From an uncultured Collinsella sp. (GTDB taxonomy: Bacteria > Actinomycetota > Coriobacteriia > Coriobacteriales > Coriobacteriaceae): 35,370 nucleotides of DNA. A program made the position numbers and the translations under genes. Below the pieces are notes generated by a model. It did not search any database. It was not told the DNA's origin and was given only the letters and a program-made list of their open reading frames with translations. The stretch lies in the NCBI GenBank assembly GCA_934650975.1, contig CAKUFW010000014.1:1-35370 (forward strand), given 5' to 3'. Position 1 is the stretch's first letter, and each line of letters begins with the position of its first letter. Positions 22,600 to 29,929 of the stretch are shown piece after piece.

Positions 22600-23619
22600 C
22601 TAGCGGGTCGTTTTGACCTTGGTGGTGCCGGCGAGCGCCTTCTCGCCCGGACGGCTCTTGGGTCCCACGAGCGCGTGCGGCTGGTAGAGATCCTCGAGGA
22701 AGTCGACCTCGGCGGGGGAGAGGGTCAGGTCGAGTGCCGCCACGGCATCGTCGACACGCTCGGGCTTGGAGCAGCCCACGATGGGTGCCTCGATGCCGCG
22801 TGTCCAGTGCCATGCAAGTGCGACCTGCGACATCGGCACGCCGTGGTCGGCTGCGACCTTGGCCACACGCTCAACGATGGGCATATCGATGGTGCGGTCG
22901 TGGTCGTACTTGTTGACCATGGTCTTGTCGGTGGTGCCGCGCACGCTGGCGCTCTCCCACGTGGGGCGGCACAGGTGGCCGGACGCCATGGGGCTGTACG
23001 GCGTGATGGCCATGTCGTACTGGCGGCACACGGGAATCATCTCGCGCTCGTCCTCGCGATAGAGCAAGTTGTAGTGGCATTGCATGCTTGTGAACTTGGT
23101 CCAGCCGTTTTGCTCGGCGATAACCTGCAGGTTGTGCAGCTGATAGGCGTACATGGCGCTGGCGCCTAGTGCGCGGACCTTGCCTTCGCGCACTAGGCTG
23201 TCGAGCGCCTCTATGGTCTCTTCCATGGGCACGTCGTAGTCAAAACGATGGATGATGTAGAGGTCCAGGTAGTCGGTTCCCAGGCGCTTGAGCGAACCCT
23301 CGACCTCGCGCTTGATTGCCGCGGCGGAAAGGCCGCCTTCGTTAAAGTGCACTTTGCTGGCAAGGACGACGTCTTCGCGTGCGATGCCCAGATCGCGCAG
23401 CGCGGCGCCAATGTATTCTTCGCTTGTGCCAAAGCTATAGCAGTTGGCGGTGTCGATAAAGTTGATGCCGGCATCGAAGGCGCGCTTGATCACGTCGCGG
23501 GTCTCGTCGGGCCCGATGGTCCATTGGTGGAAATCGGGGCTTGCCTCGCCAAAGCTCATGCCGCCCAGGCAAAGTTTGGAAATCTTGATATTGGAATGTC
23601 CGAGGGTGGTGTATTGCAT
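22600..23619 (-). CDS. Aldo-keto reductase
   Basis: 339 residues from the ATG at 23619, chosen for GGAG six bases upstream; an ATG four codons earlier lacks spacing. NAD(P)H-dependent carbonyl reductase with a TIM-barrel fold. The catalytic tetrad is visible: Asp in FIDTANCY, Tyr in YSFGTSEE, Lys in LASKVHF and His in YIIHRFDYD. The cofactor region near the C-terminus reads IVGCSKPERVDDAVAALDLT. It is close to the YakC/Tas group. The gene leads a three-gene operon with a 71-residue protein and a CMD-cupin, and is divergent from a LysR regulator whose start is 140 bp away. The natural substrate cannot be read from sequence. Confidence 0.93.
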   Translation of the reverse strand: MQYTTLGHSNIKISKLCLGGMSFGEASPDFHQWTIGPDETRDVIKRAFDAGINFIDTANCYSFGTSEEYIGAALRDLGIAREDVVLASKVHFNEGGLSAAAIKREVEGSLKRLGTDYLDLYIIHRFDYDVPMEETIEALDSLVREGKVRALGASAMYAYQLHNLQVIAEQNGWTKFTSMQCHYNLLYREDEREMIPVCRQYDMAITPYSPMASGHLCRPTWESASVRGTTDKTMVNKYDHDRTIDMPIVERVAKVAADHGVPMSQVALAWHWTRGIEAPIVGCSKPERVDDAVAALDLTLSPAEVDFLEDLYQPHALVGPKSRPGEKALAGTTKVKTTR

Positions 23620-23759
23620 TACGCGCTCCATCTTCTCTAGGGGATGGCTATAGCGTATGCCGGTGAGTTGGGAATGTATATTGCCTATAAAGACTAGCTG
23701 GATATACGTAATACGAATGATAGACTGTTGAGGCGACAAGATCGGATTTGGAGGCTGCG

Positions 23760-24644
23760 ATGGAGCTGCGAACTCTGCGCTATTTTTTGGCGGTGGCGCG
23801 CGAGGAGAACATGACCGAGGCGGCCAACGTGCTGAACGTGACGCAGCCTACGTTGTCGCGCCAGATTGCAGACTTGGAGCGCGAGCTAGGCGTTGAGCTG
23901 TTTGAGCGGACCAATCGGTCATGCGTGCTTACGGGGGACGGCATGCGCTTGCGTCAGCGCGCTGAGGAAATTCTGGCGCTGGTGGAGCAGACCGAATCCG
24001 AGATGAGCGATCAGGAGCTTGGCATTGCCGGCAACATCCGCATTGGTGCGGGAGAAACGCAGGCCATGCGCTATGTACTAGATACGTTTGCTGCGCTGCA
24101 CCGCGATTATCCCGCCGTGACGATTGAGCTCTACACGGGTAATGCCGACGCGACAGAGGAGCGTCTGGAGCGAGGGCTGCTGGACTTTGCCCTGCTCTTG
24201 GAGCCGGTCAACCTAGACAAATACGAGTGGATTCGAATGCCGCAGGTCGACCGCGTGGGCGTTGCCGTGGCGAGTGATGGGCCGTGGGGGTCGCTCGATG
24301 TGCTGACTCCTGCAGATTTGGCCGTGATGCCGCTGTTGCTGAGTTCGCGCACGTCGAATAAGGCAGTCGATCTGGTGGCGTGGTCGGGCGGGGCGCTCGA
24401 CCCCGAAGCCCTCAACGTGGCGGGGCATTTCGACCTGATTGGCAACGCATCGCATCTCATCCGCTCGGGCGCGGCCTGCGCCATGGGTATCGATCATCTG
24501 CTGCAAGTTGATGCGAGTTCTGATATACGATTTGTACCGCTCGAGCCGGCTATCGAGATCGCGTCCTTCTTGGTATGGAAAAAGTACCGCCTGCGTTCGC
24601 GCGCCTGCGAAGAGTTTCTGAATCGCTTAAAGCGCAAGGCATAA
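23760..24644 (+). CDS. LysR-family transcriptional regulator
   Basis: 294 residues from the ATG at 23760 with GGAGG five bases upstream. N-terminal winged helix MELRTLRYFLAVAREENMTE, then NVTQPTLSRQIADLERELG, followed by a periplasmic-binding-protein-like effector domain (GNIRIGAGETQAMRYVLDTF onwards). The divergent arrangement with the aldo-keto reductase operon is the classic LysR layout, so it probably activates that operon in response to a small ligand. The 140-bp intergenic region has ATACG direct repeats (around 23704-23715) that may be part of its binding site. Its stop codon lies at the edge of a long palindrome. Confidence 0.93.
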   Translation: MELRTLRYFLAVAREENMTEAANVLNVTQPTLSRQIADLERELGVELFERTNRSCVLTGDGMRLRQRAEEILALVEQTESEMSDQELGIAGNIRIGAGETQAMRYVLDTFAALHRDYPAVTIELYTGNADATEERLERGLLDFALLLEPVNLDKYEWIRMPQVDRVGVAVASDGPWGSLDVLTPADLAVMPLLLSSRTSNKAVDLVAWSGGALDPEALNVAGHFDLIGNASHLIRSGAACAMGIDHLLQVDASSDIRFVPLEPAIEIASFLVWKKYRLRSRACEEFLNRLKRKA

Positions 24645-24683
24645 TCTATGTGACAAAGGGACTGTCCCTTTGTCACATAGATT
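24643..24683. repeat. 41-bp perfect palindrome between lysR-type gene and dus
   Basis: The left arm AATCTATGTGACAAAGGGAC is repeated exactly inverted after a single central T. It starts at the LysR stop codon and ends 9 bases before the dus start, so it could be a terminator-like RNA hairpin or a REP-like element; no T-tract follows. A degenerate relative lies at 21324-21352. Confidence 0.8.
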
Positions 24684-24692
24684 TGAAAGTTG

Positions 24693-25652
24693 ATGTTGAT
24701 GATTCTATCGCTGGCTCCCATGGAGGGGATTACCGGGCATGTGTTCCGCCGCGTGCATGCGGAATGCTTTGGTGCGCTCGACTGCTACTACACGCCGTTT
24801 TTGCCGCCGCCGCGGGTGGGCAACCGTTTTGGCGGCAAGGCGTTAAAGGAAGTCGATCCCGCAAACAACCAGGGGCTCAACGTGGTGCCACAGCTTATGT
24901 CCAAGAACGCGGACGAGTTTGTGTGGGCAGCTCAGGTGCTCGCCGATATGGGCTATAACGAGGTCAACCTCAACTTGGGGTGTCCCTCGGGAACGGTCGT
25001 TGCCAAGGGCAAGGGCTCGGGTTTCCTGCGCAACCTGGATGAGCTCGAGGTGTTTTTGAGCGACGTGTGCGAACGCTCGCCGTTGCCGGTGTCCGTTAAG
25101 ACCAGACTGGGACTCGAGGATGACGGCGAATACGAGCGCGTGCTCGATCTGTACTGCCGCATGCCACTGGCCGAGCTAATCGTGCACCCCCGTGTGCAGA
25201 AGGATCGTTATACGGGCTCGCCGCGTCAGGAGTTCTACGGCGAGACGTTGGAGCGAGCGACGTTTCCCGTGGCATACAACGGTGACATTTTTGATCTTGA
25301 GGACATGGACGCGCTGGTGGCGGCCTATCCCGGCACGCGCCACGTGATGCTGGGGCGCGGCTTGCTTGCGAATCCTGCACTGGCTCGCATGGCCAACGGC
25401 GGCCCTGCCACTACCGTTGCTGAGCTGCAGCGTTTCCACGACCTGCTGTTCGCTGCCTATGCAGAAGAGATTGGCGGCAACGCAGTCTTTCGCATGAAGG
25501 AATGGTGGTTCTACGCCAAGTGCGCTTTCGCTGATCCCGCTACCGTCCACAAGCTTGTGCGCAAGACCAAGAAGGTCGACGAATATCGCGCCGCCGTCGA
25601 CCGCGTCTTCCACGAGCAACCGCTCGCGCCCACAGCCCGCTTCCACGGCTAA
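24693..25652 (+). CDS. dus: tRNA-dihydrouridine synthase
   Basis: 319 residues. FMN enzyme that reduces uridine to dihydrouridine in tRNA D-loops or other positions. The fold begins MILSLAPMEGITGHVFRRVH; the catalytic Cys is in NLGCPSGTVVAKGKGSGFL, and VKTRLG and IVHPRVQKDRYTG contact substrate and FMN. GDIFDLED and MLGRGLLANPAL complete the phosphate-binding region. The start could be 24693 or 24699; no good Shine-Dalgarno is seen because the palindrome ends just before it. The Dus subtype cannot be assigned by eye. It ends 10 bp from the convergent SirTM gene with no visible terminator between. Confidence 0.92.
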   Translation: MLMILSLAPMEGITGHVFRRVHAECFGALDCYYTPFLPPPRVGNRFGGKALKEVDPANNQGLNVVPQLMSKNADEFVWAAQVLADMGYNEVNLNLGCPSGTVVAKGKGSGFLRNLDELEVFLSDVCERSPLPVSVKTRLGLEDDGEYERVLDLYCRMPLAELIVHPRVQKDRYTGSPRQEFYGETLERATFPVAYNGDIFDLEDMDALVAAYPGTRHVMLGRGLLANPALARMANGGPATTVAELQRFHDLLFAAYAEEIGGNAVFRMKEWWFYAKCAFADPATVHKLVRKTKKVDEYRAAVDRVFHEQPLAPTARFHG

Positions 25653-25662
25653 CTAGTCATCG

Positions 25663-26547
25663 CTATCTGACGGCCTGGACGGCAAGTGCTTCTATTACGC
25701 GCTCGGCACCGGCGTCGATCAGAATGCTGCGATTGGCGATTTCTGTCGGAGCGACTGCCTCGCCAAGGTTGACGCATGCATACATGGCGCGCTCGTTTTT
25801 GGCCGTCATCTGCCAAAACGGATACTTGATGATGACGGGCGTGTTGCCGCCCACGCCAAACTCCAGAAACAGCACGCGCATGCCGCTGTGTCGGCGCAAA
25901 AAGTCCTGATAGCGATCGGCTGCGGCATACCAGCCCTTATCCTGCACAAACGTATCGTCGGCGCGCAGGTTCATCGTAAGCGGCGCGCCGCAGTGGGGGC
26001 AATGGGGTACGAGCGCGGACGGAATGCGCAGGTCCTGTTGGGTAGCGACCATGCTACGCACGAGCTCTTCGTTGTCCCACGTTTCCTGGCAACAGGGCTT
26101 GCTGCACTGGAATAGGCCGTAGTCTCCTTGTGTATAAAAGAGTCGCCGCTTATCAAAACCGGCACGCTGAAAGCAATGGTCAACGTTCGTGGTCAGCACA
26201 AAGTAGTCGCGGTCACGCAGCAGATCCAGGAGCTGTTCGTAGACCGGTTTGGGTATGGGGTCGTATCGGTTGCACTTAATGTAGCGGCTCCAAAACGCCC
26301 AATATTCCTCAAGCGAGTCGTAAGGGTAGAAACCGCCGGAGTACATGTCGCCAAAGCCGTAGCGTGCGGCGAAGTCGCCAAAGAGCTTTTCGAAGCGCTC
26401 GCCCGAATAGGTGTAGCCGGCAGCGGTGGAAAGTCCCGCCCCGGCGCCGATTACCACGGCATCGGCGCTATCGAGTGCGTCGCGCAGTCGTTCAATCTGC
26501 TTGGAGAAGGCTGCGGTAGATTGCCTCGTCAGACGCGAGAAAAACAT
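25663..26547 (-). CDS. SirTM-type sirtuin (protein ADP-ribosyltransferase)
   Basis: 294 residues. The NAD-binding signature GAGAGLSTAAGYTYSG (34-49), TTNVDHCFQRAGF (119-131) and TQGDYGLFQC (139-148) match the class M sirtuins, which ADP-ribosylate a protein rather than deacetylate it; the usual catalytic His region is replaced by TQGDYG. A zinc ribbon is visible (Cys148 with Cys152 or 153, and Cys183/Cys186 in CPHC). The ATG at 26547 has AAGGTG upstream and lies 56 bases inside the macrodomain gene; no other in-frame start avoids the overlap, so it is translationally coupled to that gene. In Staphylococcus and Streptococcus the pair modifies a GcvH-like protein; neither that protein nor its lipoate ligase is here, so the target is open. 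Confidence 0.9.
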   Translation of the reverse strand: MFFSRLTRQSTAAFSKQIERLRDALDSADAVVIGAGAGLSTAAGYTYSGERFEKLFGDFAARYGFGDMYSGGFYPYDSLEEYWAFWSRYIKCNRYDPIPKPVYEQLLDLLRDRDYFVLTTNVDHCFQRAGFDKRRLFYTQGDYGLFQCSKPCCQETWDNEELVRSMVATQQDLRIPSALVPHCPHCGAPLTMNLRADDTFVQDKGWYAAADRYQDFLRRHSGMRVLFLEFGVGGNTPVIIKYPFWQMTAKNERAMYACVNLGEAVAPTEIANRSILIDAGAERVIEALAVQAVR

Positions 26548-27274
26548 TGAAGATCACCTTAAGGTCGGGGTCGTTATGGTCTAGATGATGACGAACGGTA
26601 TCGATGGCCACACGCGCGGCAGCTTCCTGGGGATAGCCAAACACGCCGGTAGAGATGCAACAGAACGCGAGGGTGTCGAGTTCTCGGCGTGTCGCTTCTT
26701 CCAGGCAGCTGGCGTAGCAGCGGCGTAGCAGCAATTCCTCGCGCGGGCCAGGCTTATGGCTGGGCACGATGGGGCCGACGGTGTGGAAAACGTAACTGCT
26801 GGGCAGGTTGAACGCCGGTGTGACCTTGACACGCGCCGTTGGTTCCTCGTGCCCCTGCTCGTCCATGAGATTGGCGCACGCCAAACGCAGCTGCATGCCG
26901 GCGTAGGTGTGGATGGCGTTGTCGATGCAGCTATGCCCTGGCACAAAGCAGCCGAGCATTTGGCTGTTGGCTGCATTGACGATGGCATCGGTCTTAAGCA
27001 GCGTAATGTCGCCGCGCCAGATGGCAACGCGATCGCGGTAGGGGAGCGTGCCGGCGTCGGTCGCCCCGCCGCGCTCAAGAAGGCGTTGCTGCAAGTAGGC
27101 GTCTTGTATGTCGAGCGTCTCGGCCGTAAACGCCTCGGGCGGGCGTACGTTCATAAGGGCTCGAAGCAAATCGCGCTGCTCGCTGGTTCCGGCAGGTACA
27201 GCAACGCTGCGCCCGTCTGGTCGTTCATCGAGCAATGCCTTGATAAGCCAAACGCGGCGCTCGGCCTGATTCAT
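26492..27274 (-). CDS. Zinc-dependent macrodomain ADP-ribose hydrolase
   Basis: 260 residues from the ATG at 27274, which follows GGAGGAAGG; an upstream start at 27307 is less likely. Removes ADP-ribose from proteins modified by the SirTM partner. The macrodomain has AIVNAANSQMLGCF (98-110) followed by PGHSCIDNAIH, giving the zinc ligands Cys109, His114 and Cys116 that define the SirTM-linked subgroup, and STGVFGYPQEAA near the C-terminus for phosphate binding. The first 80 residues are the helical N-terminal extension common to this group. It overlaps the SirTM gene by 56 bases. Writer and eraser are thus made from one message. Confidence 0.92.
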   Translation of the reverse strand: MNQAERRVWLIKALLDERPDGRSVAVPAGTSEQRDLLRALMNVRPPEAFTAETLDIQDAYLQQRLLERGGATDAGTLPYRDRVAIWRGDITLLKTDAIVNAANSQMLGCFVPGHSCIDNAIHTYAGMQLRLACANLMDEQGHEEPTARVKVTPAFNLPSSYVFHTVGPIVPSHKPGPREELLLRRCYASCLEEATRRELDTLAFCCISTGVFGYPQEAAARVAIDTVRHHLDHNDPDLKVIFNVFLASDEAIYRSLLQAD

Positions 27275-27352
27275 GACCTTCCTCCTGTTCGATTGAGATG
27301 GTTTCATTCGACAGTAGTGTGCGGCCTAACTCGTTTCTTCAAAAGAAGGCAC

Positions 27353-27391
27353 AAAAAGGTAAGCGCCGTGGAGCGATATGCCCCACGGCGC
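27353..27391 (-). terminator. Rho-independent terminator of the HxlR gene
   Basis: GCGCCGTGG (27363-27371) pairs with CCACGGCGC (27383-27391). On the minus strand the hairpin is followed by TTACCTTTTTG, so it serves the HxlR-type gene that ends at 27416. Confidence 0.8.
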
Positions 27392-27415
27392 TCAATTTGC
27401 AGAAGCCCGCCGCTG

Positions 27416-27748
27416 TTAGGAGTTTCGCACGAGCTGCTGATAGTCGGTACCCCATTCCACAAGGGAATCGATGATGGGCATAAGGCTGTGGCCCAGCTCG
27501 CTGAGTGCGTATTCGGTGCGGATGGGCGTCTCGGGGATGACGGTGCGCGTGATGAGGCCCGCGGTATCCATTTCCTTGAGGTTGGACGAGAGCACCTTTT
27601 GGCTAATGCCCGGGATAGCGCGATGCAGCGCGTTGAAGCCCATGGGATGGTCTATGAGCTGTTGGATGATATAGATCTTCCACTTGTTGCCAAAGAGTTG
27701 AAAACACGTGGCAACAGGGCAAGGAGGCAGTTCTTCTTTGGTAAGCAT
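27416..27748 (-). CDS. HxlR-family (DUF24) redox-type regulator
   Basis: 110 residues. The winged-helix domain begins at CPVATCFQLFGNKWKIYIIQ (Cys10 and Cys15) and continues GFNALHRAIPGISQKVLSSN, LKEMDTAGLITR and YALSELGHSLMPI, the full HxlR pattern. An N-terminal conserved Cys is the redox sensor in several HxlR proteins (YodB, HypR, QorR). GAGGAG lies before the ATG. It is divergent from the ACGX peptide operon, and an inverted repeat typical of HxlR sites lies between them, so it probably controls that operon and itself. A terminator follows the gene. Confidence 0.92.
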   Translation of the reverse strand: MLTKEELPPCPVATCFQLFGNKWKIYIIQQLIDHPMGFNALHRAIPGISQKVLSSNLKEMDTAGLITRTVIPETPIRTEYALSELGHSLMPIIDSLVEWGTDYQQLVRNS

Positions 27749-27809
27749 GGAGACTCCTCAATCGTGTGGACAGCTTTCATTATCGCAGCCGCTGTCGTTT
27801 GCGGCTACT

Positions 27810-27827
27810 ACTTACCTTTTGGTAACT
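27810..27827. promoter_or_regulatory. HxlR-type operator between regulator and ACGX operon
   Basis: ACTTACC, four T, GGTAACT: the arms TTACC and GGTAA are perfect around TTTT and resemble the TACTTACC-type sites seen upstream of HxlR/DUF24 genes. It lies 62 bp upstream of the HxlR start and about 48 bp upstream of the proposed -10 to -35 region of the ACGX promoter. Confidence 0.6.
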
Positions 27828-27857
27828 GGCTAATAGATTGGTGCCTTCTTTTGGTCG

Positions 27858-27886
27858 TTGCGCGCTTTTTGCATGATGCATATAGA
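27858..27886 (+). promoter_or_regulatory. Promoter of the ACGX operon
   Basis: TTGCGC (27858-27863) and TATAGA (27881-27886) are separated by 17 bp. Transcription would begin near 27893, about 55 bases before the precursor start codon. Confidence 0.55.
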
Positions 27887-27947
27887 CGCAAAGAGCGTCA
27901 AAAACTGGATGGCTTCGCCCGGCCATCCTCGACCGAAAGGAAATGCC

Positions 27948-28181
27948 ATGTCCGAGAATCTTGAGAACGTTGCCGCTTTCGCCTCCTGCGGTACTGCCGA
28001 TCCTGCGCCCGCTTGCGGCTCCGCCGACCCCAAGGCCGCTCCCGCTTGCGGTTCTGCCGATCCGGCTGCTGCTCCTGCCTGCGGCTCCGCTGATCCGGCT
28101 GCTGCCCCTGCCTGCGGCTCCGCTGATCCGGCTGCTGCTCCTGCCTGCGGCACCGCTTGCGGCGCTGCCGACGCTCAGTAA
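27948..28181 (+). CDS. ACGX-repeat RiPP precursor peptide
   Basis: 77 residues from an ATG at 27948 preceded by GAAAGGAAATGCC. A short leader-like start (MSENLENVAAFAS) is followed by repeats of C-G-S/T-A-D-P with Ala/Pro spacers. Seven Cys, each followed by Gly, lie at residues 14, 23, 34, 45, 56, 67 and 71; the central ones recur every 11 residues. The protein is almost free of hydrophobic or charged residues outside Asp and one Lys. This composition and the linkage to a radical SAM/SPASM gene match what NCBI/TIGRFAM names the ACGX-repeat peptide of the ACGX system (recalled, not checked). Cys residues are probably crosslinked by the radical SAM enzyme. Product structure and function are unknown to me. 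The next gene starts 24 bases after the stop. Confidence 0.88.
   Translation: MSENLENVAAFASCGTADPAPACGSADPKAAPACGSADPAAAPACGSADPAAAPACGSADPAAAPACGTACGAADAQ
28011..28142 (+). repeat. Four 33-bp tandem repeats in the ACGX precursor gene
   Basis: Units 28011-28043, 28044-28076, 28077-28109 and 28110-28142 each encode 11 residues of the ACGS-ADP repeat, and a fifth begins at 28143. The last units are nearly identical at DNA level (TGCGGCTCCGCTGATCCGGC), while the first has diverged, which indicates recent expansion by slippage or recombination. Confidence 0.85.
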
Positions 28182-28205
28182 GCAATCGCTAGGAAGGGAC
28201 TCGTA

Positions 28206-28826
28206 ATGGATGCTCAGACTTGCCTCAAAAAGATGCAGCTTGCCGGGACGCTCTCCCTGGCAACCGTGGACGAGAGTGGCGCGCCGCAAATTCGCTGCGT
28301 GAGCGCCGTCCATTACGAGCCCCGTGCTATCTACTTTCTCACGGCACGTGGCAAGGAGATGGCTCGTCAGCTTATGGCCGATGGGCGTGTCCAAACGCTC
28401 GTTCACACGCGGTTTAACGAGATGATCCGCATGTCCGGCGTTGCCACCCCCGTCTCGGAGTCCGAGCAAGTTCGCTGGCGCGACGTGATTTACGCCGAGC
28501 AGCCGTATCTCGCTAACGTTTATCCCGGTGATACGCGCGAGATCAACATCATCTTTAAGGTTGAGAACATAGTGCTCGATTACTATAACCTGGGAGTTCA
28601 TCCCATCGAGCGCGCGGTCTTTGCCTTGGACGAGAGCATGGTGCCTGCGCCCGCCAAGGGCTTCTGCATCGATGCCGATGCGTGTATCGGTTGCGGCGCC
28701 TGCCTTGGGCACTGCCCGCAGAAGTGCATCGAGCCGGGAGACTCATATCGCATAGAGCCCGAGCATTGCCTGCATTGCGGTGCCTGTGCCGAGAATTGCC
28801 CCGTCGGCGCCGTTGCGCGCCTGTAG
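28206..28826 (+). CDS. Flavin split-barrel/ferredoxin fusion of the ACGX operon
   Basis: 206 residues. Residues 1-135 are a pyridoxamine-phosphate-oxidase-like FMN split barrel (AGTLSLATVDESGAPQIRCV, IYFLTARGKEMARQL). The C-terminal 60 residues hold two 4Fe-4S motifs, CIGCGACLGHCPQKC and CLHCGACAENCPVGA. It is thus a flavin-ferredoxin electron carrier or reductase. It lies between precursor and radical SAM genes, with 24 and 46 base gaps, so it is in the same operon. It could supply electrons to the radical SAM clusters or reduce the modified peptide; this is inference. AAGGGA precedes the ATG. Confidence 0.9.
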   Translation: MDAQTCLKKMQLAGTLSLATVDESGAPQIRCVSAVHYEPRAIYFLTARGKEMARQLMADGRVQTLVHTRFNEMIRMSGVATPVSESEQVRWRDVIYAEQPYLANVYPGDTREINIIFKVENIVLDYYNLGVHPIERAVFALDESMVPAPAKGFCIDADACIGCGACLGHCPQKCIEPGDSYRIEPEHCLHCGACAENCPVGAVARL

Positions 28827-28872
28827 CCCAAATACCGTCATCAGTTTCAACATCGACCAAGGGAGTCCCACG

Positions 28873-29919
28873 ATGCAAAAGCCTGCGTTTGCCTTCCAAT
28901 GGCATATTACGGATGAATGCGATCAGCGTTGCAAGCATTGCTATATCTTTGCCAACGGTGCCTGCGCCGGTTTTAAGCGCATGCCGTGGGAGCAAATGGT
29001 CCAGGTCGTCGATCAGGCCCAGGCGCTGTGCGAGCGCATCGGTCGCCAGCCGTACTTTTACGTTACGGGCGGTGACCCCATTCTTCATCCCGATTTTTGG
29101 CGCCTTGCCGAGCTCCTGCACGAGCGCGGTTTTATGTGGTGCGTGATGGGCAATCCGTTCCATCTGACCGATGAGGTCTGCGCTCGCATGAAAGAGCTGG
29201 GTTGTCGCAAATACCAGCTCTCGCTCGACGGACTCGAGAAGACGCACGACTACTTCCGCAAGCCCGGCTCGTTTGCCGAGACCATGCGTGCTATCGGTTG
29301 TCTTAAGCGTGCGGGTATCTGGGTTGCCGTCATGAACACGGTATCGAGCATGAATGCTGCCGAGTTGCCGCAGCTCATCGATCTGGTGGCAAGCCTCGAG
29401 GTCGACGTGTTCGCCTTTGGGCGCTACTGCCCCACGTCGGGCCAAAAGCGTGACGAGTTCCATTTGGAACCGCTGGAGTATCGCGATGTGCTGCTGGCCG
29501 CACAGGAGCGTATGGAGTTCCATCAGGCGGCGGGCTGCAAGACGTTCTTCCAGCTTAAGGACCACCTGTGGACGCTGCTTTTGTGGGAGCAGGGTAAGTT
29601 CACCATTCCTGAGGATGCTAAGCCCGGCATGATCTATGACGGCTGCCATTGCGGCACGGGGCATATGACGGTGCTGCCCACGGGCGATGTCTATGCATGT
29701 CGCCGCATGGAGAGCAAGGTGGGCAACGTTGCCGAAAACTCGCTGGAGGAGCTGTTCTTTTCGCCGCAGATGGAAGAAAAGCGCGACTTTAAAAAGTTCA
29801 AGAAGTGCTCCAAATGCGAACTTTTTGGCTGGTGCCGCGGCTGCCCCGCGGTGACCTATGGCTACACGGGCGATATGTACGACGCCGACCCCCAGTGCTG
29901 GAAAGAGATTGAGGAGTAG
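28873..29919 (+). CDS. Radical SAM/SPASM peptide-modifying enzyme (ACGX system)
   Basis: 348 residues from an ATG at 28873 with AGGGAG seven bases upstream. The radical SAM cluster motif CX3CX2C is at Cys16, Cys20 and Cys23 (TDECDQRCKHCY), and the GGDP motif (VTGGDPILHPDFW) binds SAM. A SPASM domain closes the protein with Cys-rich DGCHCGTGHMTVLPTGDVYA, then FKKCSKCELFGWCRGCPAV and a final Cys near residue 342, enough for two auxiliary clusters. SPASM enzymes typically form thioether or C-C bonds in ribosomal peptides. Here the substrate is the ACGX-repeat peptide two genes upstream. I see no leader-binding RRE domain and no protease or exporter gene beside it. Confidence 0.92.
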   Translation: MQKPAFAFQWHITDECDQRCKHCYIFANGACAGFKRMPWEQMVQVVDQAQALCERIGRQPYFYVTGGDPILHPDFWRLAELLHERGFMWCVMGNPFHLTDEVCARMKELGCRKYQLSLDGLEKTHDYFRKPGSFAETMRAIGCLKRAGIWVAVMNTVSSMNAAELPQLIDLVASLEVDVFAFGRYCPTSGQKRDEFHLEPLEYRDVLLAAQERMEFHQAAGCKTFFQLKDHLWTLLLWEQGKFTIPEDAKPGMIYDGCHCGTGHMTVLPTGDVYACRRMESKVGNVAENSLEELFFSPQMEEKRDFKKFKKCSKCELFGWCRGCPAVTYGYTGDMYDADPQCWKEIEE

Positions 29920-29929
29920 GATTGTCGTC

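Noticed and set aside
24643..24683. Palindrome as a classical Rho-independent terminator for the LysR gene
   Set aside because: The stem is strong but no T-tract follows and the stem starts at the stop codon; REP-like origin fits better, although it may still end transcripts.
28011..28142. CRISPR-like reading of the 33-bp repeats
   Set aside because: The units are contiguous without spacers and encode the ACGX peptide in frame.
27780..28712. Minus-strand frame of 310 codons opposite the ACGX precursor
   Set aside because: It is the complement of the 33-bp repeats and the flavin/ferredoxin gene; no Shine-Dalgarno or family.
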